A stretch of DNA of 64,000 nt from Labyrinthula sp. Ha (Eukaryota > Sar > Bigyra > Labyrinthulida > Labyrinthulaceae): NCBI GenBank assembly GCA_015227615.1, contig JAALGZ010000004.1:62001-126000 (forward strand). Reading direction: 5' to 3'. Shown in pieces: positions 24,604-34,800 of this stretch. Within the stretch, counting starts at the first letter, position 1, and every line of letters begins with the position of its first letter. The notes beneath the pieces are model-generated. The model was not told where the DNA came from and searched no databases. It was given only the letters and a program-made list of their open reading frames with translations. Both the position numbers and the translations under genes were made by a program.

Positions 24604-25725
24604 ATGGAAAAGGACGAAGAAGAATTACGAATAGTTGTTGTGGATTTAGGTTCCGGACAACTAAAAGTTGCAGCAGATAACGATTCTGTTAAACTTAGAA
24701 CTTTTCCTCCTTTGATTGCTACTAAGAAGTATAGTTGCAAGGAAGACTTAAGTGAAAAGTTAGAGCTTTTCGGGGACGAAATAAGTGACCAATGTGAAAA
24801 TCTTAGACTAAAATACGCAATCAAAAGAGGAATGGTCACAAATTGGGATCTAATGGAGAGAATTTTTTACTACACGTTTTACTCTAAGCTAGAAATAGAT
24901 CCCAGTGACACTCTTTTACTTCTAACAGAGACAATTTTAAACCCAAAGAAAAACAGAGAGCGCTTGTGCAAGATGATATTCGAAGTATTTGACTTTGCGG
25001 GATTCTTCTTAACTTTAGATTGCGTACTACCATTTTTCATTTATCACTGGGATACCGGACTGGTAGTGGATTCCGGTCATGGAGTTACCACAATAGTTCC
25101 AGTGTATCAAAACTTCCTCATCCCTCATGCTGCTGTTTCTGTTTCTCTTGCTGGAGAAGATATAACTGATTTCTTAAGTACTCTGCTTATAAAAAAAGGG
25201 TACAATTTCACAACAAGTTCGGGAAGTTTGATCGTAGAAAAAATTAAACAAGAACTATGTTTTGTTTCTTCTAATTATGAAAGAGATATAAAGACAGTAA
25301 AACCTGAAGGTGAAGAGTTTGTCCTAACAAATGGGAGAAAGATCACCCTAGGTAAAGCAATGTTCCAAGCACCTGAACTCATCTTCCAGCCAGTTTTAGA
25401 CAAAAGAGATATTCCACCTTTACACCTTTTATTGTTCCGTTCGATCTTAAATTGTGATATTGACGTTCGAAAAGATCTCTTCCAGAACATCTTATTAGTT
25501 GGAGGAAATACTTTATTTTCAGGATTTCAAAAACGATTGCAAAACGAGCTCCAGAAATTAGCACCAAAAAAAGTTTCCGTTAAAGTTGTTGCTCCAGAAG
25601 ATAGAAAAGAAAGTATTTGTAAAAGTGCAGCATATGTAGCTGCTCAACCATTTCTCGAACAGTACTGGGTGCTCAAAGAAGAATACGAATATTTTGGCCC
25701 GTCTGTGATAAACAAGAAAAAGTAA
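24604..25725 (+). CDS. Divergent actin-like protein with altered catalytic residues
   Basis: A 373-residue protein, almost exactly actin length, that aligns end to end with actin. Matches include VVDLGSGQLK (phosphate loop 1), GMVTNWDLMERIFYYTFY, ILNPKKNRE, VVDSGHGVTTIVPVY (loop 2), LAGEDITDFL, CDIDVRKDLFQNILLVGGNTL and GPSVI near the C-terminus. It lacks the insertions typical of ARP2/ARP3. Several nucleotide-site residues differ: the position of actin Gln137 is Asp139, Asp157 is His159 and His161 is Thr163, while Asp154 is kept (Asp156). Gln137 and His161 position the hydrolytic water in actin, so hydrolysis may be slow or absent. It could be a fast-evolving conventional actin, or an actin-related protein such as the dynactin component ARP1, given the dynein nearby. 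The gene ends 4 bp from the convergent Beclin gene. Confidence 0.88.
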   Translation: MEKDEEELRIVVVDLGSGQLKVAADNDSVKLRTFPPLIATKKYSCKEDLSEKLELFGDEISDQCENLRLKYAIKRGMVTNWDLMERIFYYTFYSKLEIDPSDTLLLLTETILNPKKNRERLCKMIFEVFDFAGFFLTLDCVLPFFIYHWDTGLVVDSGHGVTTIVPVYQNFLIPHAAVSVSLAGEDITDFLSTLLIKKGYNFTTSSGSLIVEKIKQELCFVSSNYERDIKTVKPEGEEFVLTNGRKITLGKAMFQAPELIFQPVLDKRDIPPLHLLLFRSILNCDIDVRKDLFQNILLVGGNTLFSGFQKRLQNELQKLAPKKVSVKVVAPEDRKESICKSAAYVAAQPFLEQYWVLKEEYEYFGPSVINKKK

Positions 25726-25729
25726 GTCG

Positions 25730-26494
25730 TCAAGTTGAAAATGATGTTAGTCCAGCTGCTTTAACCTGTCGTTCTAGATTCCATAAAAATTTGAGATTTA
25801 GTAAAAGATATTTAAAAGCACGAGTGTTTTCTTCTTTCAATTTTCCTGTGTGTGCTAAAGCACTGTTAAAGCGCATTGTTCCTACAGTGTCAGTTTCTAG
25901 GTTCAACGCAAATGGGAAAGGTATCTTTTGTAGACTTTGTTTTCTTAATCCACCAGGATTTGACAAAATAGACTTCACTTTTTCTTCATAATTCTTTTTT
26001 CTTATTAATTTACTTCTTAATTCCTCAAAACAAAGAATTAATCTTCGTATAGCTTGATACAAATTACTGTGCGGGCGAAAAATTCCTGAAAGAGTTAAAT
26101 TATATGCAATCCGTGTTTCTTTCTCAAAAATACTTACAAGATCAGGTTGAACTCTGATATCAAACTTTTTCAATCTTATTTGACTTTTTTGTAACAGAAA
26201 GGCAAAAGAGAGTCCAAGATAGTATAGTCCTTTATTCATTTCACCTTGCTCAACTTTTGGGTTAAATCCCAATCTACTTCCATTCACCTTACCATATAAC
26301 CCACAGGGAGATATATCGAGAACAAAGAATGTATCGGACAAGTACCCTTTGGATATATTAGATTTTTCATTGGATATTCTATTGAATACATTTTCTATCT
26401 TGTTTTCCTCCTCAAGACGTCTTATATTCTCCTCTTGGATCCCGGTTGTTCCCTCAAGTATCTTTTCAACAAGTTTATCAAAGTCCTTTTCCAT
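25730..26494 (-). CDS. Short Beclin-1/Atg6-family protein
   Basis: A 254-residue protein from an ATG at 26494. Residues 1-45 form a short charged helix (…EENIRRLEEENKIENV…), and the rest is the evolutionarily conserved (BARA) domain of Beclin-1/Atg6/Vps30. The diagnostic early stretch is GLYGKVNGSRLG, matching the family's GTINGFRLGRLP, followed by a helix like EINAA…LLLH (here EMNKGLYYLGLSFAFLL). The closing TRAFKYLLLNLKFLWNL matches WTKALKFMLTNLKW. Beclin is a subunit of the class III PI3-kinase (Vps34) complexes in autophagy and endosomal sorting. Known members are about 450-550 residues long. The N-terminal BH3 region and most of the coiled coil are missing here, unless a 5' exon was overlooked. 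It shares a 211-bp divergent upstream region with bL36. Confidence 0.8.
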   Translation of the reverse strand: MEKDFDKLVEKILEGTTGIQEENIRRLEEENKIENVFNRISNEKSNISKGYLSDTFFVLDISPCGLYGKVNGSRLGFNPKVEQGEMNKGLYYLGLSFAFLLQKSQIRLKKFDIRVQPDLVSIFEKETRIAYNLTLSGIFRPHSNLYQAIRRLILCFEELRSKLIRKKNYEEKVKSILSNPGGLRKQSLQKIPFPFALNLETDTVGTMRFNSALAHTGKLKEENTRAFKYLLLNLKFLWNLERQVKAAGLTSFST

Positions 26495-26522
26495 GCCCTG
26501 AACTATCGATATATTTCTGCTT

Positions 26523-26544
26523 GCCTAGTGTATATAAGCTAGGC
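26523..26544. promoter_or_regulatory. Inverted repeat around a TATA-like core
   Basis: GCCTAG and CTAGGC (6 bp each) flank a 10-nt spacer holding TATATAA. The element lies in the 211-bp region between the divergent Beclin and bL36 starts, 29 bp upstream of the Beclin ATG. A promoter role is inferred only from position. Confidence 0.3.
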
Positions 26545-26705
26545 TGCCTAAGTGACACTGCTGGTGACGAGCACTACTATATGATAATAGCGATAAGATA
26601 CGTGCTGTCTCTTCACTGTACACGATAATTTATATTTTCAGAAAATAACGTCTTAATATTAACCAATCAAGCGCGAATCAAAGAAGAAAGAAAAAGAAGA
26701 AAAAA

Positions 26706-26885
26706 ATGAAAGTAAGATCCGCAGTAAAGAAGATGTGCAGACACTGCTTCGTAGTAAGAAGAAAGAAGAAGCTGTATGTAAGATGTCCAGTAAATGCAAA
26801 ACACAAGCAAAGACAAGGATTTTCGACTTATGCCGGAGGAGAACCTCACGCGTTCACTGTAGAAGCACTCTTCAACAGACTTTGA
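26706..26885 (+). CDS. Organellar ribosomal protein bL36 (bacterial type)
   Basis: A 59-residue frame starting [19 protein letters not shown], a clear match to bacterial/mitochondrial L36 of the large ribosomal subunit. The zinc site is visible as Cys11-x2-Cys14, Cys27 and His32, and the KHKQRQG signature follows. A 20-residue C-terminal extension ([20 protein letters not shown]) goes beyond the bacterial length of about 38. Cytosolic ribosomes use the unrelated eL36, so this protein should serve a mitochondrial (or other organellar) ribosome. No N-terminal targeting peptide is encoded. The in-frame upstream sequence (…RRKKKKK) has no ATG, so the basic mature N-terminus may itself target, or a 5' exon was missed. 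The gene is divergent from Beclin. Confidence 0.9.
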   Translation: MKVRSAVKKMCRHCFVVRRKKKLYVRCPVNAKHKQRQGFSTYAGGEPHAFTVEALFNRL

Positions 26886-29800
26886 AATGGGAATGAAAAG
26901 AAAAAGGTTGTGTAATTTGTGTCTGAGATCAATGCGGGTTTAATATTGAAACTTTATTGTCTTATTCCTCTACAAGCGGACCTCATGCGAAAAAGTGTTT
27001 TGATGACGCAACCAGGCGAAGTAACTTCATCCAATATCCTTCCCAATAGAAAAAACAAAAGATAATTTCCAAACACATTAAGCTTTCTATTAGGAAAAGT
27101 CAATAGATAAAAAATATAACTCTTAGTTGCTAGTTGCATTTTTATAAGAGAACCAAAAATTACCCCTGAGAGCAGAGAGCGTAAAGAGAAATTGGTTACG
27201 CCTGAGATTCGTTCTAGTGTGAATCAAGTACGAGGTGAGATTTATATGCTTATGTTATATTGGTACTAGTGAAATCATAAGCACGCAGAAAACTATATAC
27301 CAACAATGGAAAATACTAGGATATTTTTCCTAGGTTATTCACGTAGAGATTGCACAACTTTGTTTGTTTCATGAATCTGATCAGTGGTCCTCAAAGAGAA
27401 ACTACTTTGTTATCAATAGAAGCTGTTTTCAGATAATTTAATATTATATGAGCAAGTTTTAGCACATTATGTGCTATAGTAGACATATTGCGTGGTTTAA
27501 ATGCCATGTACCGTTTGATACCTTGTAGAAGAACATCTGAATCTTTTTCATCAGTAGATCGTATTTACCACAAGAAGAGTATGTGTATTGAAGAGTCATA
27601 GAGACTACGAACCTCTACTTTGTAGGTATCAAATTAAACGCAAGTGCATTGTGACCAATTCTAATGAGCAATTCATGTAAGTATTTGCTGAACTTATTAG
27701 GGCACCTCTTTTTCTTGGCGACTCTATTGTTGAAGCATGAAAGCGTGGTATTCGGGCTCTTAATATAATCTTTCGTAAGGAGATTTTGATAATTCAGGAA
27801 ACGGGTATTGTCTATGATTATGCATCTTTCTTAATAAGAGATAGATAAGAATCTAACCAAGATTCTAGAACTATATACGTAACATCTTGTAACTCGTAGT
27901 AGTTGTCGACAAACTTTCGTAATAATTCATATCCTCCAAGGGTTGCTATTTAATGAAGTAGTATCTTGCAATATGCATGAACTGTATGGCAATCTAACAG
28001 CTTAACCTTATTATAAGATGAAAAAATAAATTTCAGAAAAAAATAGTTAATATATTTGACTGCTTAGGTTCTGGTTCTCATTTTCTTGTGTTTCATGAAA
28101 TTGCAATTTGAGAAAGTATGAATTAATTTGTCGAAATTATAACTTGGTAGTCAAAGCATGGTTTAAGGCTAAACAAATAGGAGAATACCGTTCTTGCAGG
28201 ATTCGGCACCTTGAGAATTATTTTTGCCACACTGCTGCCTGTAAAATACGGAGTAGTGGTCGTAAATAAGCTTAGCTGAGGCCTATAAAATACTATGAGA
28301 GCAATAAGATAGAGAATGCTTCTCACTCATTAAGGAATCTAAGTTCTTTTATCCATAACTAATGCAAGAAACGTGTTTTATGAAATTGCTCACTTACAGG
28401 ACATGAAACTATAGCGTATATTTCGGGATATTTATTCTTAATCAATGCAAAATAATCTGATAGTGGAATGTTTCAATTGTTTTTTTTGCTTATTTTCAGG
28501 CGCTCCAAGGAAATTTGAGCACCACACAATAAAATGCAGAATTTCAAAGCAAGATATTGTCATGCGCAACCCATTTAGTTCTGCTAAAAATTATCAAAAT
28601 AGTATCTTTTAAATTGTTTCGGCTTCTATTTTTTTTTCTATTTATAAAGCCAAGGTAAACTTTGTAGCTTAGTCTTACCCCTGGTCCTACTCTCGAATCT
28701 AGATGTGAACTTCTCCTCATACTTACGAGGATTACTTTGCACTATTTGAATGACAAAATAACGCTACAAGCTGATGAACAAAGAGCACGAAAAGCTTCAT
28801 GTAAATACTGACATGGCTATATCCCGATAAGAAAACTTCTAACTAAAGCAATATCTTTTCATATCCTGAAACTGCCCTTGTCAACATCACCCATCCTTAG
28901 GAAAAGCACATGCTCTTCTGAAACCTGAATTTTTCTAGAAATTAAATTGTAATTTGATTTTTCTATACGTAAAAGAATTTTATTGCAACTTTGTATCACA
29001 GAATCAGAACAAGTAAAAATCTGTACTGAAAATGAGTTTTTTAAAATCATTCTTTTCTGTATTGTCTATACATTCTTATTCCATTTTAGGAAATAATATT
29101 CGCACTCATAATTCAATCATGCTTTATTTACATTCTGCTTTATATTCCCATTTCCTATTCACCAGACATAACCCAACCTTTGCCTCTTACCACATAAAGT
29201 AATTTCTAGTATCTGTTGACAGTATCAGGCCAATCTATTCTCTTCTCCCAATAGAAGTGATTCCAGTCTAGATGTGGTAGTTATGGAATTCTTATATAGA
29301 CAAGAGAAGCTATTTTACTATGTTTTAATTTTAGTAAATTCTAAAGCTCAGGAACAAGGTGCTACAATACAACCGTGTAAGATAACCCCTTATGTAAGAA
29401 TGTATATATATGTTCACCTGTCGGATTTGAAGAGCTTTCAGGACGTAGACAACTTTCACATTATTTTTTGGCGTTGGCTGACCTATTCAAGAGAACGAGT
29501 TGAAAATTTATGTGTTAACTCGAAAATAGTTGGAAACGAGGTAATAATCTAACTACAGTTGAGTATAGTTGGTTAAGGTCTACCATTATGATCCTCGCAG
29601 CATCCCTCCCCAATACTTGCAATATTGTAGCAAACCTTCTGGCAAGAAAGCTTGGGGAATATATTTAGATTTCTCCTTTCCCGTTGTACAAACTTAGTTT
29701 CTACTTTATTCTCTTGGCTCTTCTGATTTTCTTGGATATATTAGTTCATTTACATTTGAGTGGATTCTTTTCTGCAATGGTTTGGCTAGCAACTAAAGTA

Positions 29801-30883
29801 AACCTATATTTTCGTCGCTTGTTCTTCATGAACAATAGGTACAACATGAGCCTTGATCTCATTAAATTTTAAATACTTACTCAATGATGTTGATACAGTT
29901 ACTCTGCCTCTCGTGGAACTCTTTGAGATTTATCAAAAAATTAAATTAAATGGTGCATTGACACTATTGTCACAAACAGGAGAGGGAAAAAAACGTTGTA
30001 ATAGATTTAGGGAAAAAATAGGTATATAATCTAGTATGTTTTATAATCCTAATTTACACGATGAACTTCAGAAAATTTAAGAGCTCTGCAGGGCTATGTC
30101 ACCAACCTTATCTCGTACAAGGTCTTTATGCGGGTTACCTTTTCTTAAATGAATAATACACAAGTAATAACCAAGTTTTCTTTTATTTAGGTGATTAGAG
30201 AGCAAAATTCCAAATGAGTGAGTTTTTTTCCAATGATGAATATTTTTTTTCTCTTTTTGAATTCGAGCTGAGGAGAAATTTGTATTATTATTTATGAACT
30301 GTATGGGTTTTCACAGAGATAATAGGCATAGAAAATATGGTAATACTTATGCTCAAAGGCTTCCTTTGATAGTTACAGTTGGACCAGTCATTGTTCGTAC
30401 CACCTATATATGTGTATGATGGTACGTATATTAAGTTAAACAAACTGAAAAAGCTTTAGGAGAGCTTTAAAATGAAATAAGTAACGTCTTCTAACTACCA
30501 GTAGTTGTTGAGATATTGAGGTTTTACGATCTGTTGTTTCCGGGGCTTACATATTAGTAAAGTATTATGTAAAGCCCCACCAATTGTATGGTAAAGTAAC
30601 AGTGTGTTAAAAATGGATAGCATGTAGACATTCAGTAAGGAGAGAGTCGTACATATGACTACTTAGTGTATCAAAATTCTCATGTAGAGTAATTCCATGT
30701 TGATGTAATATAGTTAGCAGTTGTCGAGTTAAGTATTAATAAACAATATAAGCGAGAGTAATTTTCAAGAGATAAAAACGTCCCCAGAGGTATTTCTAAG
30801 CAGTTGGGAAGTACGTCACCCAAAAGTAAGAATTCTCAATAATATATATTTATACTCAATATAACATTACCCTAATCTTCAAA
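26886..30883. other. Four-kilobase stretch without a recognised gene
   Basis: Short frames only; the largest, 92 codons at 29274-29552, begins with a GTG. I looked for thioredoxin-like sequence upstream of the QSOX gene and saw none. No RNA gene or repeat was recognised. Confidence 0.5.
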
Positions 30884-31771
30884 ATGCCAAATCCTTTTTT
30901 AGACGACACAATAAGAGCAATAAATTTATCTCTAGAATATTCTGCAAATTCTCTACTTCTCCCAAACTCTAAAACCAGACCTTCATTCCTAAATTTTCAA
31001 AAGTTAATTTCTATACTTCATCCTGCACGATCATGTCGCTTAGGGGCCACAGAAATACTTTCCAAAAAAGATACTTTCTTTCCTGAGTCTGAAGGCACAC
31101 AAAATGATTTTGATTTTCTGAAAAATCTTGAACTTAAAAATTCAGTTTCTGCTCTAATAAATCATTCACAGTGTATAGATTCAAATCCAGATGATTTCAA
31201 AATTTGCAAAGGATACACTTGTGGTCTTTGGCATACATTTCATTCCATGTCCATCACATTGCACAAACTTCAATCCTCTCAGCACTTTAATCTCAATGAT
31301 CTTCAAACATTAGAAGTTATTAGGGATTGGATAGAATCTTTTTTCCTCTGTGATGAATGCAGGCAGCATTTTCTAGCGTTTGCTGATGAAGAATTAGGAA
31401 AATCATTGAGATTAAGAGGTAATGAGTTTGACTTAAGTTTGTTTTTGTGGCGTGTTCATAACGATGTAAACACAAGAACCAAAGTAGAAGAAGAAGAGAA
31501 TATGTTGGATGTTCTATGGCCTAGAAAGTTAGAGTGTAATTCGTGTTGGGATGGAGATAAGTTTGTGGAGGATGAAGTCAAGTTGTATCTTGAGAAAGTG
31601 TATGGAAGTTTGTATGAAGGGAGTTGGAGTACCATAAGCGGGATGGATCTCATCGTGAGTACTGGTCTTGAATCTAGTTCCATTGATCTTGGGATCGTTG
31701 GTGTCGGTGCAATGGTCTTAGGATTATTTCTTGGTATAGCTAGACGTAAGAGGAGTACAAAGTTGAGCTAA
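30884..31771 (+). CDS. QSOX-type FAD sulfhydryl oxidase (Erv module) with C-terminal membrane anchor
   Basis: A 295-residue protein resembling the C-terminal half of quiescin sulfhydryl oxidase, which makes disulfides in secreted proteins and reduces O2 to H2O2. Residues 10-60 look like the helix-rich pseudo-Erv region. The Erv/ALR fold follows with CKGYTCGLWHTFHSM (W115, H119), the redox CDEC pair (C156, C159) plus HF, the FAD-contact WRVHNDVN (W189-N196), and a second CxxC (C208, C211). A hydrophobic span at about 250-272 followed by RRKR suggests a single-pass anchor, as in QSOX. No thioredoxin domain or CGHC motif precedes it, and no signal peptide is seen. Either this is a trimmed QSOX that needs a partner thiol carrier, or a 5' exon lies upstream. 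It is convergent with dynein, with 60 bp between the stops. Confidence 0.82.
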   Translation: MPNPFLDDTIRAINLSLEYSANSLLLPNSKTRPSFLNFQKLISILHPARSCRLGATEILSKKDTFFPESEGTQNDFDFLKNLELKNSVSALINHSQCIDSNPDDFKICKGYTCGLWHTFHSMSITLHKLQSSQHFNLNDLQTLEVIRDWIESFFLCDECRQHFLAFADEELGKSLRLRGNEFDLSLFLWRVHNDVNTRTKVEEEENMLDVLWPRKLECNSCWDGDKFVEDEVKLYLEKVYGSLYEGSWSTISGMDLIVSTGLESSSIDLGIVGVGAMVLGLFLGIARRKRSTKLS

Positions 31772-31831
31772 CTTGCTGAATCATAAAAACTTATCGGTAA
31801 CACAACTGAGTTTTCATTGAGCATTAGCCAT

Positions 31832-34800
31832 TTATGTGTTGCTAAGAAAAATACTGGTTCCTGTAAGTGCAATATAATCCGCCATGTCTGGAGAGCACTT
31901 GTACAAAACGGGACATATTCTATGTTGCTTTGAAGAGTCTCTAAACATCATTATTTCCGCAAGAGCAACTTCACAGTTTGAACCAGTTTCAATTTTCTGT
32001 GAGCCATATTTGAGATATACTTTGCTAAGTCTTTGTAGACCTGGATCACTCTTCACTGTTGGTTGTAGTGTAGAATCTATTACAGTAGAGGATTGCAGAA
32101 ATAAATCATGCATTCTGAGGTTCCATTTGCCAGGGGAAGGTGAACTGTCGAATGACAGAAACACCAATATATCTTGGAAGTTTTGTAATAGCTTCCTAGA
32201 AACAGCTTGAGCGAATCTTCTAATAAATAGACGCGGAAATTGAAACCATTTAAGACTCACACCACGTTTGCATAGAGCATCAAAATCCAGGGATTTTATC
32301 TGTGCTAGATGGGTAACATATTTCTTAACCTCTGTTGGTGTAGAGAAAGAAGTAGACTTCAGATCCGATTTGGAAACTTGTTTTCTTCCCATTTGGGCCA
32401 CAAATTCAAACTCCTCCGAGAGCAGGTAACCAATATCCTCTGAAACTAAATCCGTCTCATTTAATTTAGCACTATATTTACTCCAGTGCTTACACAAACC
32501 CTCCTCAGTTCCAATAGTCGTGTTTATAATGGGTTGAGATTCCATTGCTGCCAAATCCGAAAGAGAAAGGAAAGTGTTTTTCAACGAGGTAGAAGCAGAA
32601 ACTTCTAGGCTTTTTTCTGCATTTTTTGCGAGCCCTAGTATCGCAAGCGTTTTGGAACCAGATGCATCTTGATCTACTATCGACTTTAGTTCAGTAATAC
32701 TCAAGGGAAAGTTTTCGGTCGAGATAATAGAGTGCCATTGTAAATTCTTAAGAACTTTAGTTTGGAGCAAAGTCTTGCAAAGAACCTTCATCATCCGTTT
32801 GTCTTCTGTGAACTCAAATCCTGAACCATACGATAAGGATAGCATATATTCAAAGAGTAATTCTAAGCGTGCCTCTGGGTACACATCTTCACTACCTTTC
32901 ATATCAGGGATGTTTAAAAACAACGCAACCTTAGATACGGTGAGTGATGTTACACCCGAATCGATGTTTTCTGATAGTCCCAAAGGCGCGGCAACAGACC
33001 GAAGGTTAAGTATTGCATGAAGTAGAAGCACCACGGTATTCAATGTTTCCAAGTTTTCTGGGAGCTCTGTGCCACTATCTTCTGACTCGGTTATACGCAG
33101 CTGTTCCTCAATACAGAAGCTAGGATTTGCATAAAAGACACAAGAATTAGTAATAAGAGTCCTTTCAATAGAAGCGAAAGATTCAACAACAAGAATAAGA
33201 CGAAAATCATTTACGCCCTCTAGGTCTTTCACTGTGGAGAGTAGAAGGCTGCTAAAATTTGCCACCAGGTGTACATTCTTCAAGCAAAGCCATCCAGAAA
33301 GCTTACACTTCTCCCTTAACAATACCAAAGAAGATTCAACGTTGGATGCTGTTACTGTCATTTCATGATAGTAAGGAACATTTTCCTGCTGCGATATGCT
33401 ACAAAGTTCGGAAGAAGGATCACAATGTTTTTGTACTATCAAGAGGCAAATGGCAACTGAGCCGGACCTAAAATTTGTAGCTTCTATGATAAAGTCTCTT
33501 AATGGACCAGCTACTAGAGATTTGCCCAGTACTTCGTTTACGAAAATGCCGACACTCCTCCTTGAAGATAAAGGGCAACACAGAGCTCGAAGCAATAGAG
33601 CTTCAAAGGGAATCAAACGCTTTAGTATTTGTTTTACATCCTCTCGCATTCTTTCATGGTTGCTCTCCTTGGACAATTCTTCCTTCATTGTAACAATGCC
33701 AATGTCTTTTACCGATTGAAAGTTATCAGATAGTTTGCATATTGATTGCATGAAATCATCTGTCGCCCCTTCTTCATCATTACTCAAGAGATCCATGCAA
33801 CGTGAAAACAATGTTACTGCACAGTTTTCTCCTAGCGATACACCTTGTAAACAAAGAAGTAACGATATCAAACTATGATTACGATTTGAGGTTGACCATA
33901 GACATACTCTTAAAAAGCACTGCAGAAAACGAACTTTATTGTAACCACTAGTTTCTACACAAAACCGAAACAGGCACAAGAAACTATCTAGTGAAACCAG
34001 GAAAAAACGTTCAACACTTGAGATTTTCCTACTCTGGAAAAACATTCTCCCAACTGTATCTGCGTACTTTCTTGCCTTCTCACACTCTGCTTTGTAATGA
34101 TTTTCAATCCGGTTACCACGTTCCTTAACTTCGTCTTTGTTCTTGGCGAGGATTTCAGCTTCGCTCAAAGATTTGACTAATTCTGTATTTTCTAAAATAT
34201 TCCCTTCACTAAGGGAAAGAATGTCAAGAAGATTGTCTACAATACGAGCTCTGGTAGCATTCAAGACATCTAGTTCTTCTCGTAATTTAAAATATTCTTC
34301 AAACAACCTTGGCTCTGTAGCTTTTATTCCTTCGTCAATTAACACAGCGGACAAAGCTTTTAGGGTCAAATCAGAGTTAACAATTTGGATAAAATCCTTT
34401 ACAGGAGTGATACCCATTTCAGCAAGAGAGGTCGTTTGTGAAACAAACAAGAGGGAAAATCCAGGTGATACAGAAACGGTATTACCATTAAAGACACATT
34501 TTCTTGACTTGTTTTCGAACAAAGAGCTTAAGCATAAATCTTGTAAAATTGACCAAAATCCTCTGTTCACATGCAGTATTCCATAAATTATAACTAAGCT
34601 GCCGTGCTTTAAGGCTAGGTTGATGTAGTTTGGTAGCTTTGGATCGACATGGGACACGAAAATGGAGGACACAGGCTTAGCGTTGCACAAAAATCGATAA
34701 AAGGTTCCATTAGGATCAACTACAAGTCTAGGCATGATGGAGCATAGATTCAGTAGGGAAACAGCATTTTCTAATGAGAAGTCATCAGCTCCCAATCCTA

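Noticed and set aside
26618-26641. 24-nt GT..AG candidate intron that might add a targeting peptide to bL36
   Set aside because: In the bL36 frame a TAA follows at 26646, so no upstream exon joined there can read into the protein. At most it is an untranslated-region intron.
29274-29552. 92-codon frame starting with GTG
   Set aside because: No ATG start at the frame's beginning and no recognisable sequence. Eukaryotic genes here start with ATG.
29555-29640. tRNA-like A-box sequence (AGTATAGTTGGTTAAGG)
   Set aside because: No matching B box (GTTCGA-type) follows at the right distance and no cloverleaf pairs.
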